64,000 bases of DNA from Hygrophila difformis (GCA_030278955.1 JAOANR010000012.1:1267858-1331857); one strand, 5' to 3'; numbered from the stretch's first letter, positions 1-11,831 are shown. Numbers and translations are program-made. Notes: generated by a model not told the origin, from the sequence alone.

Positions 1-1516
1 CCCCGACTTTGGAAACTCAATCCCGGGCTATGGAATGATATTGGGACGATATTAGGCTGCTCCCTAACCCTAATTTTCGAATTTTTACAGCCTCCAAACC
101 ACCTCTAATCTCTCAAACTTCTTTCAAACCGAAAACCCCATATTCTCTTGTGTTCTTGCCTTCCGATCACTTTCCGACGAACAAACCGGAGAAAGGAGGA
201 CGTGGATAGGAAGTATTCAGACCCTAGATAGTGGTAAGATGAAGTCTTGAACTTCATTTCATAGTTTTCGTCGGATTTAGATTCTAACTTATGGTTTTTA
301 TTCTAAAAAACACAAATCGGAGCCAAAGGGAGAAGAATCGACTTGAGGAGATTCGTTCGTGACATCCCGTGGATTCCGGACGACCCCGTGACCTCCTAGA
401 TATCATCCCCACTGTAAGTTAATACTTACTTGGTTTTGGGTGACTTAAAATGCAACCAAACATATGGATTTAATAACTCTAAAATCTGTCAACACGAAAA
501 ACCCTCAGCGCAACAATTTTGTGCGAATTTTTCGAACACTTAAATCTGCTCAAACGGAAAAACTCAAAACATGAAAAATGTTGCTAAGACATAGATCTAG
601 TTTGTGTAAAATTTTCATAATTTTTCATTGTGTTTTGTTATCCGAAAACGGCCTCCAACTGACCTGCCCTAAAAGTCGAACATGAAACTGTAACAGATTT
701 GTAATCGGATCAAAACCCCTACTTCAAGAGTTCAAACCGAAAAACTCAAAACTAGACTTTTGATTCTAACACATTAAAATATGTTGTGTAAAAAGTTCAT
801 CGAGTTTCATCAACGTTTGCTACCCCAAAACGATCCGAACATAAACTGCTTTGTAAAATGTTTTCGAAAATCTGACAGTGTAGATGTCCGAACTTGATGA
901 GCATGTTCCTATATTTTCTAGCCCGAATTGATCTTCACAATCTAAATGAAAGTTGTAGAAAATAATGTCTAGTATGTGCATATAAAATTTCAGAATTTTT
1001 GGAGTCCATTTGATGTGTCAAATTGTCGAGTTTTGAAGCTTTGTCAAATTCTGAAACCTGACAGCCTGCTACTTTGGTGAAAGACTTGATTTTTGGCTCG
1101 TTTCCTTAACCCGGATCGAGAAACTTAAAACATGAAACTTGTTCGTCTCCGTGTTTTCGAGTTACTGGTGAAATTTCAGAATTTTCGGACTTAAAATGAA
1201 ATTTTAAATAATTACGGAGTAAGACAGCGACTTGTGTAAAGTTATATTTTGAGAAACTTGTGAAATTTGCGAAATGTGCTATTACCTTGCGGGTTTGATT
1301 CCCCAAGGGCGATTGTTTGTTTTCCTGCGGGTTCGATTCCCCAGGTCGTGTGTTGATTCCTACGGGTTCAATTCCCTAGGATGTATTTGAGTTCTTGCGG
1401 GTTCGATTCCCCAAGGGCGATTGTTTGTTTTCCTGCGGGTTCGATTCCCCAGGATGTGTGTTGATTCCTACGGGTTCAATTCCCTAGGATGTATTTGAGT
1501 TCTTGCGGGTTCGATT
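1..1516 (+). mobile_element. Left part of an interrupted Gypsy-type LTR (family A)
   Basis: This stretch has no gene. It carries the block seen in the neighbouring LTRs, a splice-donor-like TGTAAGTTAA near 411 followed by a conserved TGGTTTTGGGTGACTTAAAA near 431, so it is part of a related LTR. Its TGTAACACCC start lies upstream of the window. It is cut at 1516 by another LTR element and resumes at 8853. No primer-binding site follows its end at 9752, so it is either a solo LTR or the 3' LTR of an element lying to the left. The short open frames here are not genes. Confidence 0.8.
1285..1516 (+). repeat. Minisatellite in LTR A, ~108-bp period
   Basis: A unit of about 108 bp recurs. Each unit contains the phrase GCGGGTTCGATTCCCC two or three times with small variants, alternating with CAAGGGCGATTGTTTG and GATGTGTGTTGATTCC. 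The array continues across the insertion at 8853-9065. The core GGTTCGATTCC matches the B-box consensus of RNA polymerase III promoters. No A-box or cloverleaf was seen, so these are not tRNA genes. Confidence 0.8.
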
Positions 1517-1670
1517 TGTAACACCCGAGAAATTTAATTCACATTCAAAGGAATGGAATTAATTTCTTGATAAAGACGTTTATCCTTAAGGAAGTAGATG
1601 GAGATACCCCAACATTAAATTGAGCCCAAAAGAAAGTGAGGGCGCAACTTCGGGGACGAAGTTGATTCTT

Positions 1671-1694
1671 AAGGGGGGTAGGATGTAATACCCC
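1671..1694 (+). other. Fossil polypurine tract and LTR start inside the LTR
   Basis: AAGGGGGGTAGGA at 1671-1683 is followed at once by TGTAATACCCC. It is preceded by the AACTTCGGGGACGAAGTT phrase that normally marks the 3' end of the interior. The same arrangement is at 5807-5830 in the 3' LTR. The LTR therefore seems to have swallowed an older interior/LTR junction. Confidence 0.75.
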
Positions 1695-2231
1695 GAATTT
1701 TTATCAACGCCCAAAGGAATAAAATTTATTCCGATCAATGTTGAAATATTTCCGAGAAGAAGAAAATAATTTATCACAATAAATTATTGCTCGGATATGA
1801 AACGCCGATAGATTTAAATTCAAAATGGAATAAAAGAGGGAAAGGAAGCCCGAAGACATTCCAATGAATTGAGTCAAAATAATTGGAATTAAATTTAATA
1901 AGGAAAAGAATTTTAATTCCAAGAACCCGTGAAGTCGGAAGAAATTTAATGATACAAGTTATTGCACGGGAATCAAAAGACGACAAATTGGAAGCCGACG
2001 AACCCGAGAAATCGCCATCGAAAATTTAAATCCAAAAATAAAGAATTGGATTTAAATTATTAAAACCGAAATAATTCCGAGAGAGCGGAATTTATTATTT
2101 ATCGGAAGATAACAACTTGAAACGAGTTTATCGAATTGTCCCAACAATCACGGATAATTCCCACATTATGATTTTTATTTTTGTAGAGAAGGAATCTTAA
2201 TATTTAAAAAAAAAAAAAAAAAAATTAAAAG

Positions 2232-2310
2232 TTACTGTAGCACGTGTCTACTGTAGCAGTACTGTAGCAGTACTGTAGCAGTACTGTAGCACGTGCGGGT
2301 ACTGTAGCAG
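2232..2310 (+). repeat. TACTGTAGCA tandem array with CACGTG boxes
   Basis: ACTGTAGCA recurs six times within 79 bp, three of them in perfect 11-bp tandem, and two copies run into CACGTG, the plant G-box core. The second copy is at 6368-6446 in the 3' LTR. A transcriptional enhancer role is possible from position and form only. Confidence 0.7.
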
Positions 2311-4714
2311 CCGATGCCTTGTCGGATTTTTGTCCCTTTAATGCCAAAAATACACCCCCAACACCCCATTATCACCCATCTACTTCATTTCTTCACCCAA
2401 AAACACTCCCAAAACTCTCCCAAAGCCAAAATACTTTCCGGCGAACTTCCGGCAACTTTCCGGCAACCAAATCCGACCAAGGAAGTGTGTAGATCAAGGA
2501 TCACAGTGCTTAGATCTTTGGTAAGTAGTATCTTAGGTTCTCAATCTCGTTTTTCCTCTCAAATCCCCAATCTAACTCTTGAATCGTTGATTGCAAATAC
2601 GTTCGTGGCCAAAGTCGGGAACTTTGCGTTTCGTAGATCCGTTCGTAGGTGTTTGGACGAATCAAGAACACAATCTTTGTAAGTTAACCTTACTATGGTT
2701 TTGGGTGACTTAAAATGCAACCAAACATAGAGTCTTAGAAACTCTAAAATCTGTCAACAAGAGAAACCCTCAACGCAGCGTTTTCGTATGAATTTTTCGA
2801 ACCTCTAAAGCTGCTCAAACAAAAAAACTCAAAACATGAAAAGTGTTCCTAAGGCTTTGATTTAGCTTCTGTAAAAATTTCATAATTTTTCATGAGGTTT
2901 TGAAACCTGAAACCGACCCAAAACCGAAGATCATTAAATCTGGATTTTTGAACTTTGGACAGATTTCACTCTCAATCTTGTTGGTTATTTTGACCATGGA
3001 TTTAGGCCGATCTAGGATTGGTATTGAACATGAAAGTTGTAGATCTATGAGTTTAGAACATCTCTGTAAGTTTTTAGAATTTTTCATTGAGATTTGAACC
3101 TCCGAACTCGAGCCGATCCGATCTGCGTTAGAACCGACGTCAAGAACCTTGACAGATTTCATTATCAAACTTGACGAGCATATTTCTATTACTTCGAGTC
3201 TTCAAACCTGAAAACTCAAAACTAAGATTTTGATCCTAAGAGCTTAAGCTATATTGTGTAAAAATTTTAGAAATTTTCATCAAGTTTTGATACCCCAAAT
3301 CGTATCGGACATATTCTGCGTTTTTAAGAATCTTCAAAGGATGACAGTTTTCATAGCCGATCTTGATGAGCTTATTCCTATCATTTCTAGCCCGAACTAA
3401 TCTTTGAGTTCTAAACAAAAGTTGTTGGAAATCAAGTCTAGTATGTCTCTGTAAAATTTCAGAATTTTTGAAGTCAATTTGATATGTCAAAAAGTCAAAT
3501 CTTTGAAAGGTGTCAAACCTGAATCCTGACAGCTTTTTTTGTTTCTGTAGAAAACTCGATTTTTGACATGCTTCCCATCGTTTTTCCGAAAAACTTAAAA
3601 CACGAAAGTTGTTCGTTGGGATGTTTTTGAGATGCTGTACAAATTTCAGATCAATCGCCTAAGAAATGGATTTTTAAACCAAAAAGGCGCAAACTGTGAC
3701 ATCGATCGATTTTTGAAATCTTTTAAACAACGATCGAGACGTTGGAATTACGATAAAGCTATATTTTTGAAAAATCCCGTTACACCAAATAAAAACATTT
3801 TTGTAAAAGAATTCTTTTGAAACATTGGGGACTTGTGACCAAGTTTGATATTATCAATATGATTCATGCGGGTTTGATTCCCAATGATGTATTTGAGTTC
3901 TTGCGGGTTAGATTCCCCAAGGGCGATGGTATGTTTTCCTGCGGGTTAGATTCCCCAGGATGTATTGAGTTCTTGCGGGTTAGATTCCCCAAGGGCGATT
4001 GTATGATTTCCTGCGGAAATATTGGTTATGAGGATTGCGGTCACAAGAGCCCTGGTGAATGGTGAACTATAAAAGAAACGAAAAATATTTTGAGAAATGA
4101 TACCTTTGAAATTGGCTGAGGCCGCCGGATCACCGGCTAAATGATACTTTTGAAATTGGCTGCGGCCGCCGGATTGCCGGCTATACAAAATATTGTTGAA
4201 ATGGTTATGTAACGGGAGAACAAAATATCTAATATTTTTAAGTATTTATTTAGTTATGCCTTGCAAATCATTACCTACAAGAAATGTTTTTATTAAATTT
4301 AATTAAAGGCTTTGAAACCCCTAACCCATGCTATGTGTTAACTTACTCAGCGCGTTTTTGCTGACCCAAACCATTTATCCCCTTTTTCTTACAGAGTCCG
4401 AAGAATATGCATCGTCATATGCATACATGGGAACATTAGGGGAAATCTTTATTTTAAATCCCTGCATTTAATTACGACTTGCATGAACGGGCCTGTTTAA
4501 CCCGTGTTTTGGCCATGTTGGCCCTATATTTAAATTCCGCTGCAACTTTGATGTATTATCTTTAAATTATATATGAATGGGCTGTTTGAATGTTTTAAAT
4601 TCTGAAAAACCATAGCCTTGCATCTCTTTAGTGAGCTCGGAGAAACCGTGTCTTGCTAGGGAGGTGTGGCGGTGGCATCCCGGCCTGGGTTACCAAAACC
4701 GGGGTGTTACAGAG

Positions 4715-4726
4715 TGGTATCAGAGC
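4715..4726 (+). other. tRNA-iMet primer-binding site
   Basis: TGGTATCAGAGC, the complement of the initiator tRNA-Met 3' end, starts three bases after the 5' LTR. A second, near-identical site with AGTGGTATCAGAGCCC lies at 4777-4788, so the primer site has been duplicated together with about 60 bp. Confidence 0.9.
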
Positions 4727-5639
4727 CCAGACTATTTTAAAGCTATTTATTTTAAAGAAAATATCTGATACCAAAGTGGTATCAGAGCCCGGAATATTTT
4801 AAAGCTATTATTTTACATAGCCCGGAATATTTTTAAACTACTATTTTAAAGAGCCCAATTATTATTTTGAAATTAAAGCCCAAATTTTTAGCCCAAATTT
4901 TTTTTTTAGAAGCCCAAGAAATTATTTTGGCCCAATAACCTTGTTTTTATTTAAAGCCCAAATAATTTATTTCTTTCGGCCCAATATAGTGGCCCAAACC
5001 TTTTATCCTTATTTGAACCTATCCATGGAATAAATTTATTTTTAAAAACCCATGGATAAATAAATGCATGCATAAAATTTTTTTTTTTTGGGGGATCACA
5101 TATGCATATGCATACATAAATATTTACACTAACTCTTTTTATGTGAATTATCGGTAATAAGAAACACTCCTACCTTAGAACTCGACATGATCTTGACTTA
5201 GGAGCGCTTGCTAAAGACTAACTTTGCCTTAGTCCTAGATCTTGATCACTTAGAAACTCATCTTCGCGTGCTTCTAGAATGACACCTAGAAGAATACTGA
5301 GGAAGGATCATATGCGATGATACCCGAACATGGTTGTGAATAATACATAGGCAGTTATGGGGACATAACTGTAATCTTAAGGGGGGGAGGATGTAATACC
5401 CCGTAAGAATGCATAAGCATTTATTTCGAAACTCGAATATTTTGTATCCCAAATAAATTCTTTTTGAACTACGTAATGACTTGATCCCTTCACAGGGTAC
5501 GTAGGCAACTTGGAAATTTCAATTCTGGGTTCAGTCAAATAATAACAAACAACAACACACATTAATGCAATCACGCAACCAAACAATGTCCGAGCTCGCA
5601 AGGAGCTAACGCCCAACTTCGAGGACGAAGTTGATTTCT

Positions 5640-5652
5640 AAGGGGGAGAGGA
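5640..5652 (+). other. Polypurine tract of element B
   Basis: AAGGGGGAGAGGA directly abuts the 3' LTR start TGTAACACCC at 5653, the expected plus-strand priming site. Confidence 0.9.
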
Positions 5653-8600
5653 TGTAACACCCGAGAAATTTAATTCACATTCAAAGGAATGGAATTAATT
5701 TCTTGATAAAGACGTTTATCCTTAAGGAAGTAGATGGAGATACCCCAACATTAAATTGAGCCCAAAAGAAAGTGAGGGCGCAACTTCGGGGACGAAGTTG
5801 ATTCTTAAGGGGGGTAGGATGTAATACCCCGAATTTTTATCAACGCCCAAAGGAATAAAATTTATTCCGATCAATGTTGAAATATTTCCGAGAAGAAGAA
5901 AATAATTTATCACAATAAATTATTGCTCGGATATGAAACGCCGATAGATTTAAATTCAAAATGGAATAAAAGAGGGAAAGGAAGCCCGAAGACATTCCAA
6001 TGAATTGAGTCAAAATAATTGGAATTAAATTTAATAAGGAAAAGAATTTTAATTCCAAGAACCCGTGAAGTCGGAAGAAATTTAATGATACAAGTTATTG
6101 CACGGGAATCAAAAGACGACAAATTGGAAGCCGACGAACCCGAGAAATCGCCATCGAAAATTTAAATCCAAAAATAAAGAATTGGATTTAAATTATTAAA
6201 ACCGAAATAATTCCGAGAGAGCGGAATTTATTATTTATCGGAAGATAACAACTTGAAACGAGTTTATCGAATTGTCCCAACAATCACGGATAATTCCCAC
6301 ATTATGATTTTTATTTTTGTAGAGAAGGAATCTTAATATTTAAAAAAAAAAAAAAAAAAATTAAAAGTTACTGTAGCACGTGTCTACTGTAGCAGTACTG
6401 TAGCAGTACTGTAGCAGTACTGTAGCACGTGCGGGTACTGTAGCAGCCGATGCCTTGTCGGATTTTTGTCCCTTTAATGCCAAAAATACACCCCCAACAC
6501 CCCATTATCACCCATCTACTTCATTTCTTCACCCAAAAACACTCCCAAAACTCTCCCAAAGCCAAAATACTTTCCGGCGAACTTCCGGCAACTTTCCGGC
6601 AACCAAATCCGACCAAGGAAGTGTGTAGATCAAGGATCACAGTGCTTAGATCTTTGGTAAGTAGTATCTTAGGTTCTCAATCTCGTTTTTCCTCTCAAAT
6701 CCCCAATCTAACTCTTGAATCGTTGATTGCAAATACGTTCGTGGCCAAAGTCGGGAACTTTGCGTTTCGTAGATCCGTTCGTAGGTGTTTGGACGAATCA
6801 AGAACACAATCTTTGTAAGTTAACCTTACTATGGTTTTGGGTGACTTAAAATGCAACCAAACATAGAGTCTTAGAAACTCTAAAATCTGTCAACAAGAGA
6901 AACCCTCAACGCAGCGTTTTCGTATGAATTTTTCGAACCTCTAAAGCTGCTCAAACAAAAAAACTCAAAACATGAAAAGTGTTCCTAAGGCTTTGATTTA
7001 GCTTCTGTAAAAATTTCATAATTTTTCATGAGGTTTTGAAACCTGAAACCGACCCAAAACCGAAGATCATTAAATCTGGATTTTTGAACTTTGGACAGAT
7101 TTCACTCTCAATCTTGTTGGTTATTTTGACCATGGATTTAGGCCGATCTAGGATTGGTATTGAACATGAAAGTTGTAGATCTATGAGTTTAGAACATCTC
7201 TGTAAGTTTTTAGAATTTTTCATTGAGATTTGAACCTCCGAACTCGAGCCGATCCGATCTGCGTTAGAACCGACGTCAAGAACCTTGACAGATTTCATTA
7301 TCAAACTTGACGAGCATATTTCTATTACTTCGAGTCTTCAAACCTGAAAACTCAAAACTAAGATTTTGATCCTAAGAGCTTAAGCTATATTGTGTAAAAA
7401 TTTTAGAAATTTTCATCAAGTTTTGATACCCCAAATCGTATCGGACATATTCTGCGTTTTTAAGAATCTTCAAAGGATGACAGTTTTCATAGCCGATCTT
7501 GATGAGCTTATTCCTATCATTTCTAGCCCGAACTAATCTTTGAGTTCTAAACAAAAGTTGTTGGAAATCAAGTCTAGTATGTCTCTGTAAAATTTCAGAA
7601 TTTTTGAAGTCAATTTGATATGTCAAAAAGTCAAATCTTTGAAAGGTGTCAAACCTGAATCCTGACAGCTTTTTTTGTTTCTGTAGAAAACTCGATTTTT
7701 GACATGCTTCCCATCGTTTTTCCGAAAAACTTAAAACACGAAAGTTGTTCGTTGGGATGTTTTTGAGATGCTGTACAAATTTCAGATCAATCGCCTAAGA
7801 AATGGATTTTTAAACCAAAAAGGCGCAAACTGTGACATCGATCGATTTTTGAAATCTTTTAAACAACGATCGAGACGTTGGAATTACGATAAAGCTATAT
7901 TTTTGAAAAATCCCGTTACACCAAATAAAAACATTTTTGTAAAAGAATTCTTTTGAAACATTGGGGACTTGTGACCAAGTTTGATATTATCAATATGATT
8001 CATGCGGGTTTGATTCCCAATGATGTATTTGAGTTCTTGCGGGTTAGATTCCCCAAGGGCGATGGTATGTTTTCCTGCGGGTTAGATTCCCCAGGATGTA
8101 TTGAGTTCTTGCGGGTTAGATTCCCCAAGGGCGATTGTATGATTTCCTGCGGAAATATTGGTTATGAGGATTGCGGTCACAAGAGCCCTGGTGAATGGTG
8201 AACTATAAAAGAAACGAAAAATATTTTGAGAAATGATACCTTTGAAATTGGCTGAGGCCGCCGGATCACCGGCTAAATGATACTTTTGAAATTGGCTGCG
8301 GCCGCCGGATTGCCGGCTATACAAAATATTGTTGAAATGGTTATGTAACGGGAGAACAAAATATCTAATATTTTTAAGTATTTATTTAGTTATGCCTTGC
8401 AAATCATTACCTACAAGAAATGTTTTTATTAAATTTAATTAAAGGCTTTGAAACCCCTAACCCATGCTATGTGTTAACTTACTCAGCGCGTTTTTGCTGA
8501 CCCAAACCATTTATCCCCTTTTTCTTACAGAGTCCGAAGAATATGCATCGTCATATGCATACATGGGAACATTAGGGGAAATCTTTATTTTAAATCCCTG

Positions 8601-8847
8601 CATTTAATTACGACTTGCATGAACGGGCCTGTTTAACCCGTGTTTTGGCCATGTTGGCCCTATATTTAAATTCCGCTGCAACTTTGATGTATTATCTTTA
8701 AATTATATATGAATGGGCTGTTTGAATGTTTTAAATTCTGAAAAACCATAGCCTTGCATCTCTTTAGTGAGCTCGGAGAAACCGTGTCTTGCTAGGGAGG
8801 TGTGGCGGTGGCATCCCGGCCTGGGTTACCAAAACCGGGGTGTTACA
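5653..8847 (+). repeat. 3' LTR of element B, 3195 bp
   Basis: This is a direct copy of 1517-4711 with no difference seen in the lines compared. It is followed by the target duplication CGATT at 8848-8852 and then by the resumed minisatellite of LTR A. Confidence 0.93.
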
Positions 8848-8852
8848 CGATT

Positions 8853-9752
8853 CCCCAAGGGCGATTGTTTGTTTTCCTGTGGGTTCGATTCCCCAGGATG
8901 TGTGTTGATTCCTACGGGTTCAATTCCCTAGGATGTATTTGAGTTCTTGCGGGTTCGATTCCCCAAGGGCGATTGGTTGTTTTCCTGCGGGTTCGATTCC
9001 CCAGGTCGTGTGTTGATTCCTACGGGTTTGATTCCCTAGGATGCGTTTAAACTATTGCGGGTCCATTTTCCCGAGAACATATTATACTAGATCATATCGA
9101 ACAAAAGTGAAAGAGTGAAATCCTTAAAATACCAAATCCTGAAGTCATGAGAAAATTAAGAGACTTGAATATTTCTTTGTTTAAATTATGCCTTGCAAAT
9201 TATTTTACCATGTAAGTCGAATTATGATCACGTGGAAATCCTTATTTTAAATTATGCCATTTAATTATTAGCGGATGATTAACTCAAATTGTGTATTACC
9301 TACAAGCATGTTTTGTTAAATTTAATTAAAGGATTTGAAACCCCTAAATCATGCTAGGTGTTAACTTACTCAGCACGTTTTGCTGACCCAAACCATTTCC
9401 TTCTTTTTCCTACAGAGCATATGGATTATACTGAACACGTACATGCATGGGAATTTTTGGGAACTCTTTATTTTAAATTTGCATTAGACTATAGTATGAA
9501 CGGGCCTGTTTAACCCGTGTTTTGGCCATGTCGGCCCTTATACTTTATTTCCGCTACACAACTTATATTTCCGCTGCGTGTATGGATGATTATTATTTTT
9601 AAATATATGTATTTCCGGACTTGCTTTTAAAACCTTTTTTTTTCCAACACTTATAGCCTTGCATCTCTTTAGCAAGCTCGGAGAAACCGTGTCTTGCTAG
9701 GGAGGTGCGGCGGTGACACCTCGGCCTGGGTTATCAAATCCGGGGTGTTACA
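8853..9752 (+). mobile_element. Right part of interrupted LTR A
   Basis: The sequence continues the minisatellite of 1285-1516. It then matches the U5-side of LTR B in order, including GAAACCCCTAA, TTAACTTACTCAGC and GGAGAAACCGTGTCTTGCTA, and ends CGGGGTGTTACA at 9752. The similarity to LTR B is clear but diverged, so A and B are related families and A is older. Confidence 0.88.
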
Positions 9753-9870
9753 CTTGATCACTAGGTCAAGTCCTCGTTCCCTTTCTTCTCTTACTTAAAA
9801 TGAAACGTTTATATAAATAACAAAAATTACAAATTTTCCACTCTCATCAATACGTATAAATAGATGAGTT

Positions 9871-10177
9871 TTTTTTTTTTTTTTGGCTCAACAGCCAATA
9901 AAGGCTAGGAAAGATTAAACAAGAAAAAACAAAGAGATTGAGCTAACGCCGCGGGAACCACGTGCCAGCTGCATCTGCTGCCAAAAGGGGGCTTTAAACT
10001 ATCTGGAGGATATGCCCAAGAGGTGAAGAAAAGCTCATCATTGGCACCTAACTTAGCCAAACAGTCAGCTACTGTATTACCCTCATGGAGAATGTGTTCA
10101 AAGTGATACACACAAAACTACCGACAAATATCCTGAATGTGAAGAAGATAAACAGAGAGCGAGTGATGCTCATAAAA
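9871..10177 (-). mobile_element. 5'-truncated LINE with RNase H tail
   Basis: On the minus strand the insert ends in an A-run (T-run 9869-9884). It is flanked by the 16-bp direct repeat TATAAATAGATGAGTT at 9855-9870 and 10178-10193, the mark of target-primed reverse transcription. The only coding remnant is a minus-strand frame at 9905-10111 whose start has the HxxxEGNxVADxLAxLG pattern of the plant LINE-type RNase H C-terminus. The upstream ORFs are missing, so it is a dead-on-arrival fragment. Confidence 0.88.
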
Positions 10178-10193
10178 TATAAATAGATGAGTT

Positions 10194-11830
10194 GATTGTA
10201 CATGGTACATTACATTAATATATAAATTAATTAAAATTTTAAATTTAACGCATTACAAATTACATAAATCAGTACAATTAGATCTATAATCCTTTATGTA
10301 TAAATATTGTGGCAACCACCCAAACTTTTTATTTAGAGGGCGTTTGGTTCGGGGATACATTGAAAATCTTGGGTATGAAAACATGTCCATATTTAGTTGG
10401 AGTATGTTTCATGTGGGAATGTCACATTTCGACACAAGGTGGGAATATTAGGGCTTTGAGTGGTAATGTGATTCTTACTCAAAGAGATGGTTCGCCCACT
10501 CTCATCAATACTTATTTTATTTTATAAATTTAGATATTTTGTAATCTAAAAAATGATAAATATATGAATTTTAATTATAAAAAAATATTTGAAAAAAATT
10601 AAATTATTTAAACACATGCCTGGGGATATCTGGTTATTCACCAACATATATATATATATATTTATTCTCATATTTGCTTAAAATTGGGGATAAAGACTTG
10701 TTCAAATTGCCAAGTTTTTTAATTTCAACCTTATGTTTGGGGTTCGATTTCTCATCCGACTCTCTATCACTCCTTTTTTTATCCCTTTATAGTTAGTGTG
10801 ACATGGGCTCCCGTCGCCCATTTCTTTAGCTTCGGCTTCCGCTAAATTTTTTTTTACATATAAAACAAAAATAATAAGAATTTAGAGCTATTAAATTAAT
10901 AATTGTCATACAACAAATTATATATAAAGAATTTTCTATATTTTAAAATATAAGTACAATATTTTTTATTGTGTAGCAAAATGGCATATGTATAAAATTT
11001 GTTCAATTGAAATTCAATGATATTATTGTAAATTAATTAGAACTAGAAATCTGATATAATCAATCTAACCAAATATAGTAATATTAAAATATCAAAAAAT
11101 AAGATTCTCAACCGTTTCATATCCCAGGAATCTCACATTCGCAATAATCATATTCACACAAGTAAATCAAGATCCCTCCAACCAAATAGACCATTGGGGC
11201 GGAGGAAGCATATGTTATCCCTTCTAAGGAAACTAGATAGTGTTTGAAGTTTACCTCCTATCTTCACATATGGACACTATTTGGGAATTAGTTGTTAGCT
11301 GTTAATTGATTCTGTGAGTAATAATTAGTTAAAATTAGCCGTGTGACAATTTCGAGACTAACATTTTGCCTAGAATAAGCTAAAATCCAGAATGTTGCTA
11401 TTTGCAGCAGTTTCAAAAAGAGCTGATTGAACACTATTTTAAATTATTTTGTCTTTTTAAATAAGTTATTTTATCTCATATTGTGAGACAAATTAGCTGA
11501 TTGAATTTATCTATTTTGTCAAAGAGGACTATGATCTTTGAGTATGGTTTCCTGCTAAAGCAGGTACTAAATGTGCTAAGAACTACTAATATTAGTGGAT
11601 CTCATAATCAATGCACTTGTGATTGATCTGAATATGTTATTACCTTATTTTGAATTACCTTATTTTGAATGCTTGAATTCTAGAATTAATTAATCAATTT
11701 TAATTAAGGAAATCATATGATTTTGGTCACCTACCTCTAATTCAGTAATGTTTCCTGAGTTCTCTATTTTTTTTATTATTTTTTTTAATGGAAGATAATC
11801 TACCCAAACTAGTCCGTGTGCTTGCTAATT
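10194..11830. other. Non-genic, AT-rich; possible degraded TIR element
   Basis: No gene is supported. A motif GGGCGTTTGGTTCGGGG near 10328 has a loose inverted counterpart CCCTCCAACCAAATAG near 11171, so an old hAT- or PIF-like non-autonomous element may span about 10.33-11.19 kb. Neither the ends nor a target duplication could be fixed. CCACTCTCATCAATAC occurs at 9839 and again at 10497, a direct repeat around the LINE region. Confidence 0.35.
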
Positions 11831-11831
11831 T

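Larger units (their letters stand above)
1517..4711 (+). repeat. 5' LTR of element B, 3195 bp
   Basis: The boundaries follow from TGTAACACCC, GGGTGTTACA and the 4136-bp offset to the second copy. The LTR is composite. About 167 bp in, it contains its own purine tract (1671-1683) followed by a second LTR-like start TGTAATACCCC at 1684. Further in are a TACTGTAGCA array (2232-2310), a conserved splice-donor-like block near 2680, short GGGTTAGATTCCCC tandem repeats (3866-4017) and a duplicated GCCGCCGGAT segment (4115-4185). The open frames inside it (for example 2314-2682) are LTR sequence, not genes. Confidence 0.93.
4712..5652 (+). other. Non-coding interior of element B
   Basis: The interior is AT-rich with many AGCCCAA phrases and has no retroviral domain in any frame. 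It begins with the primer site and ends with two successive purine tracts, AAGGGGGGGAGGA at 5379-5391 (followed by TGTAATACCCCG) and AAGGGGGAGAGGA at 5640-5652 (the one in use). The region looks like a patchwork of 5' and 3' interior ends of a larger parent. Confidence 0.85.
1517..8847 (+). mobile_element. Complete non-autonomous LTR retrotransposon (family B)
   Basis: The element starts TGTAACACCC and ends GGGTGTTACA, a perfect 10-bp inverted end. It is bounded by the direct repeat CGATT at 1512-1516 and 8848-8852. LTRs lie at 1517-4711 and 5653-8847, exactly 4136 bp apart, and no difference between them was seen in the lines compared, so insertion is very recent. A tRNA-iMet primer site follows the 5' LTR and a purine tract precedes the 3' LTR. 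The 941-bp interior has no coding capacity, so the element must have borrowed replication proteins. The phrase AACTTCGGGGACGAAGTT before the purine tract is typical of Tekay/Del chromovirus 3' ends. Long LTRs with a tiny interior match neither a TRIM nor a standard LARD. Confidence 0.93.

Noticed and set aside
1285..1516. Possible tRNA genes because of GGTTCGATTCC words
   Set aside because: No A-box, anticodon arm or acceptor stem at the right distances; the word is part of a minisatellite.
2314..2682. 122-codon plus-strand frame (and its copy at 6450-6818)
   Set aside because: It lies inside both LTRs of element B, has no recognisable domain, and the two copies are identical only because the LTRs are.
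1285..9065. CRISPR-like regular repeats
   Set aside because: This is plant nuclear DNA; the repeats are LTR minisatellites with no unique spacers, split by an LTR insertion.
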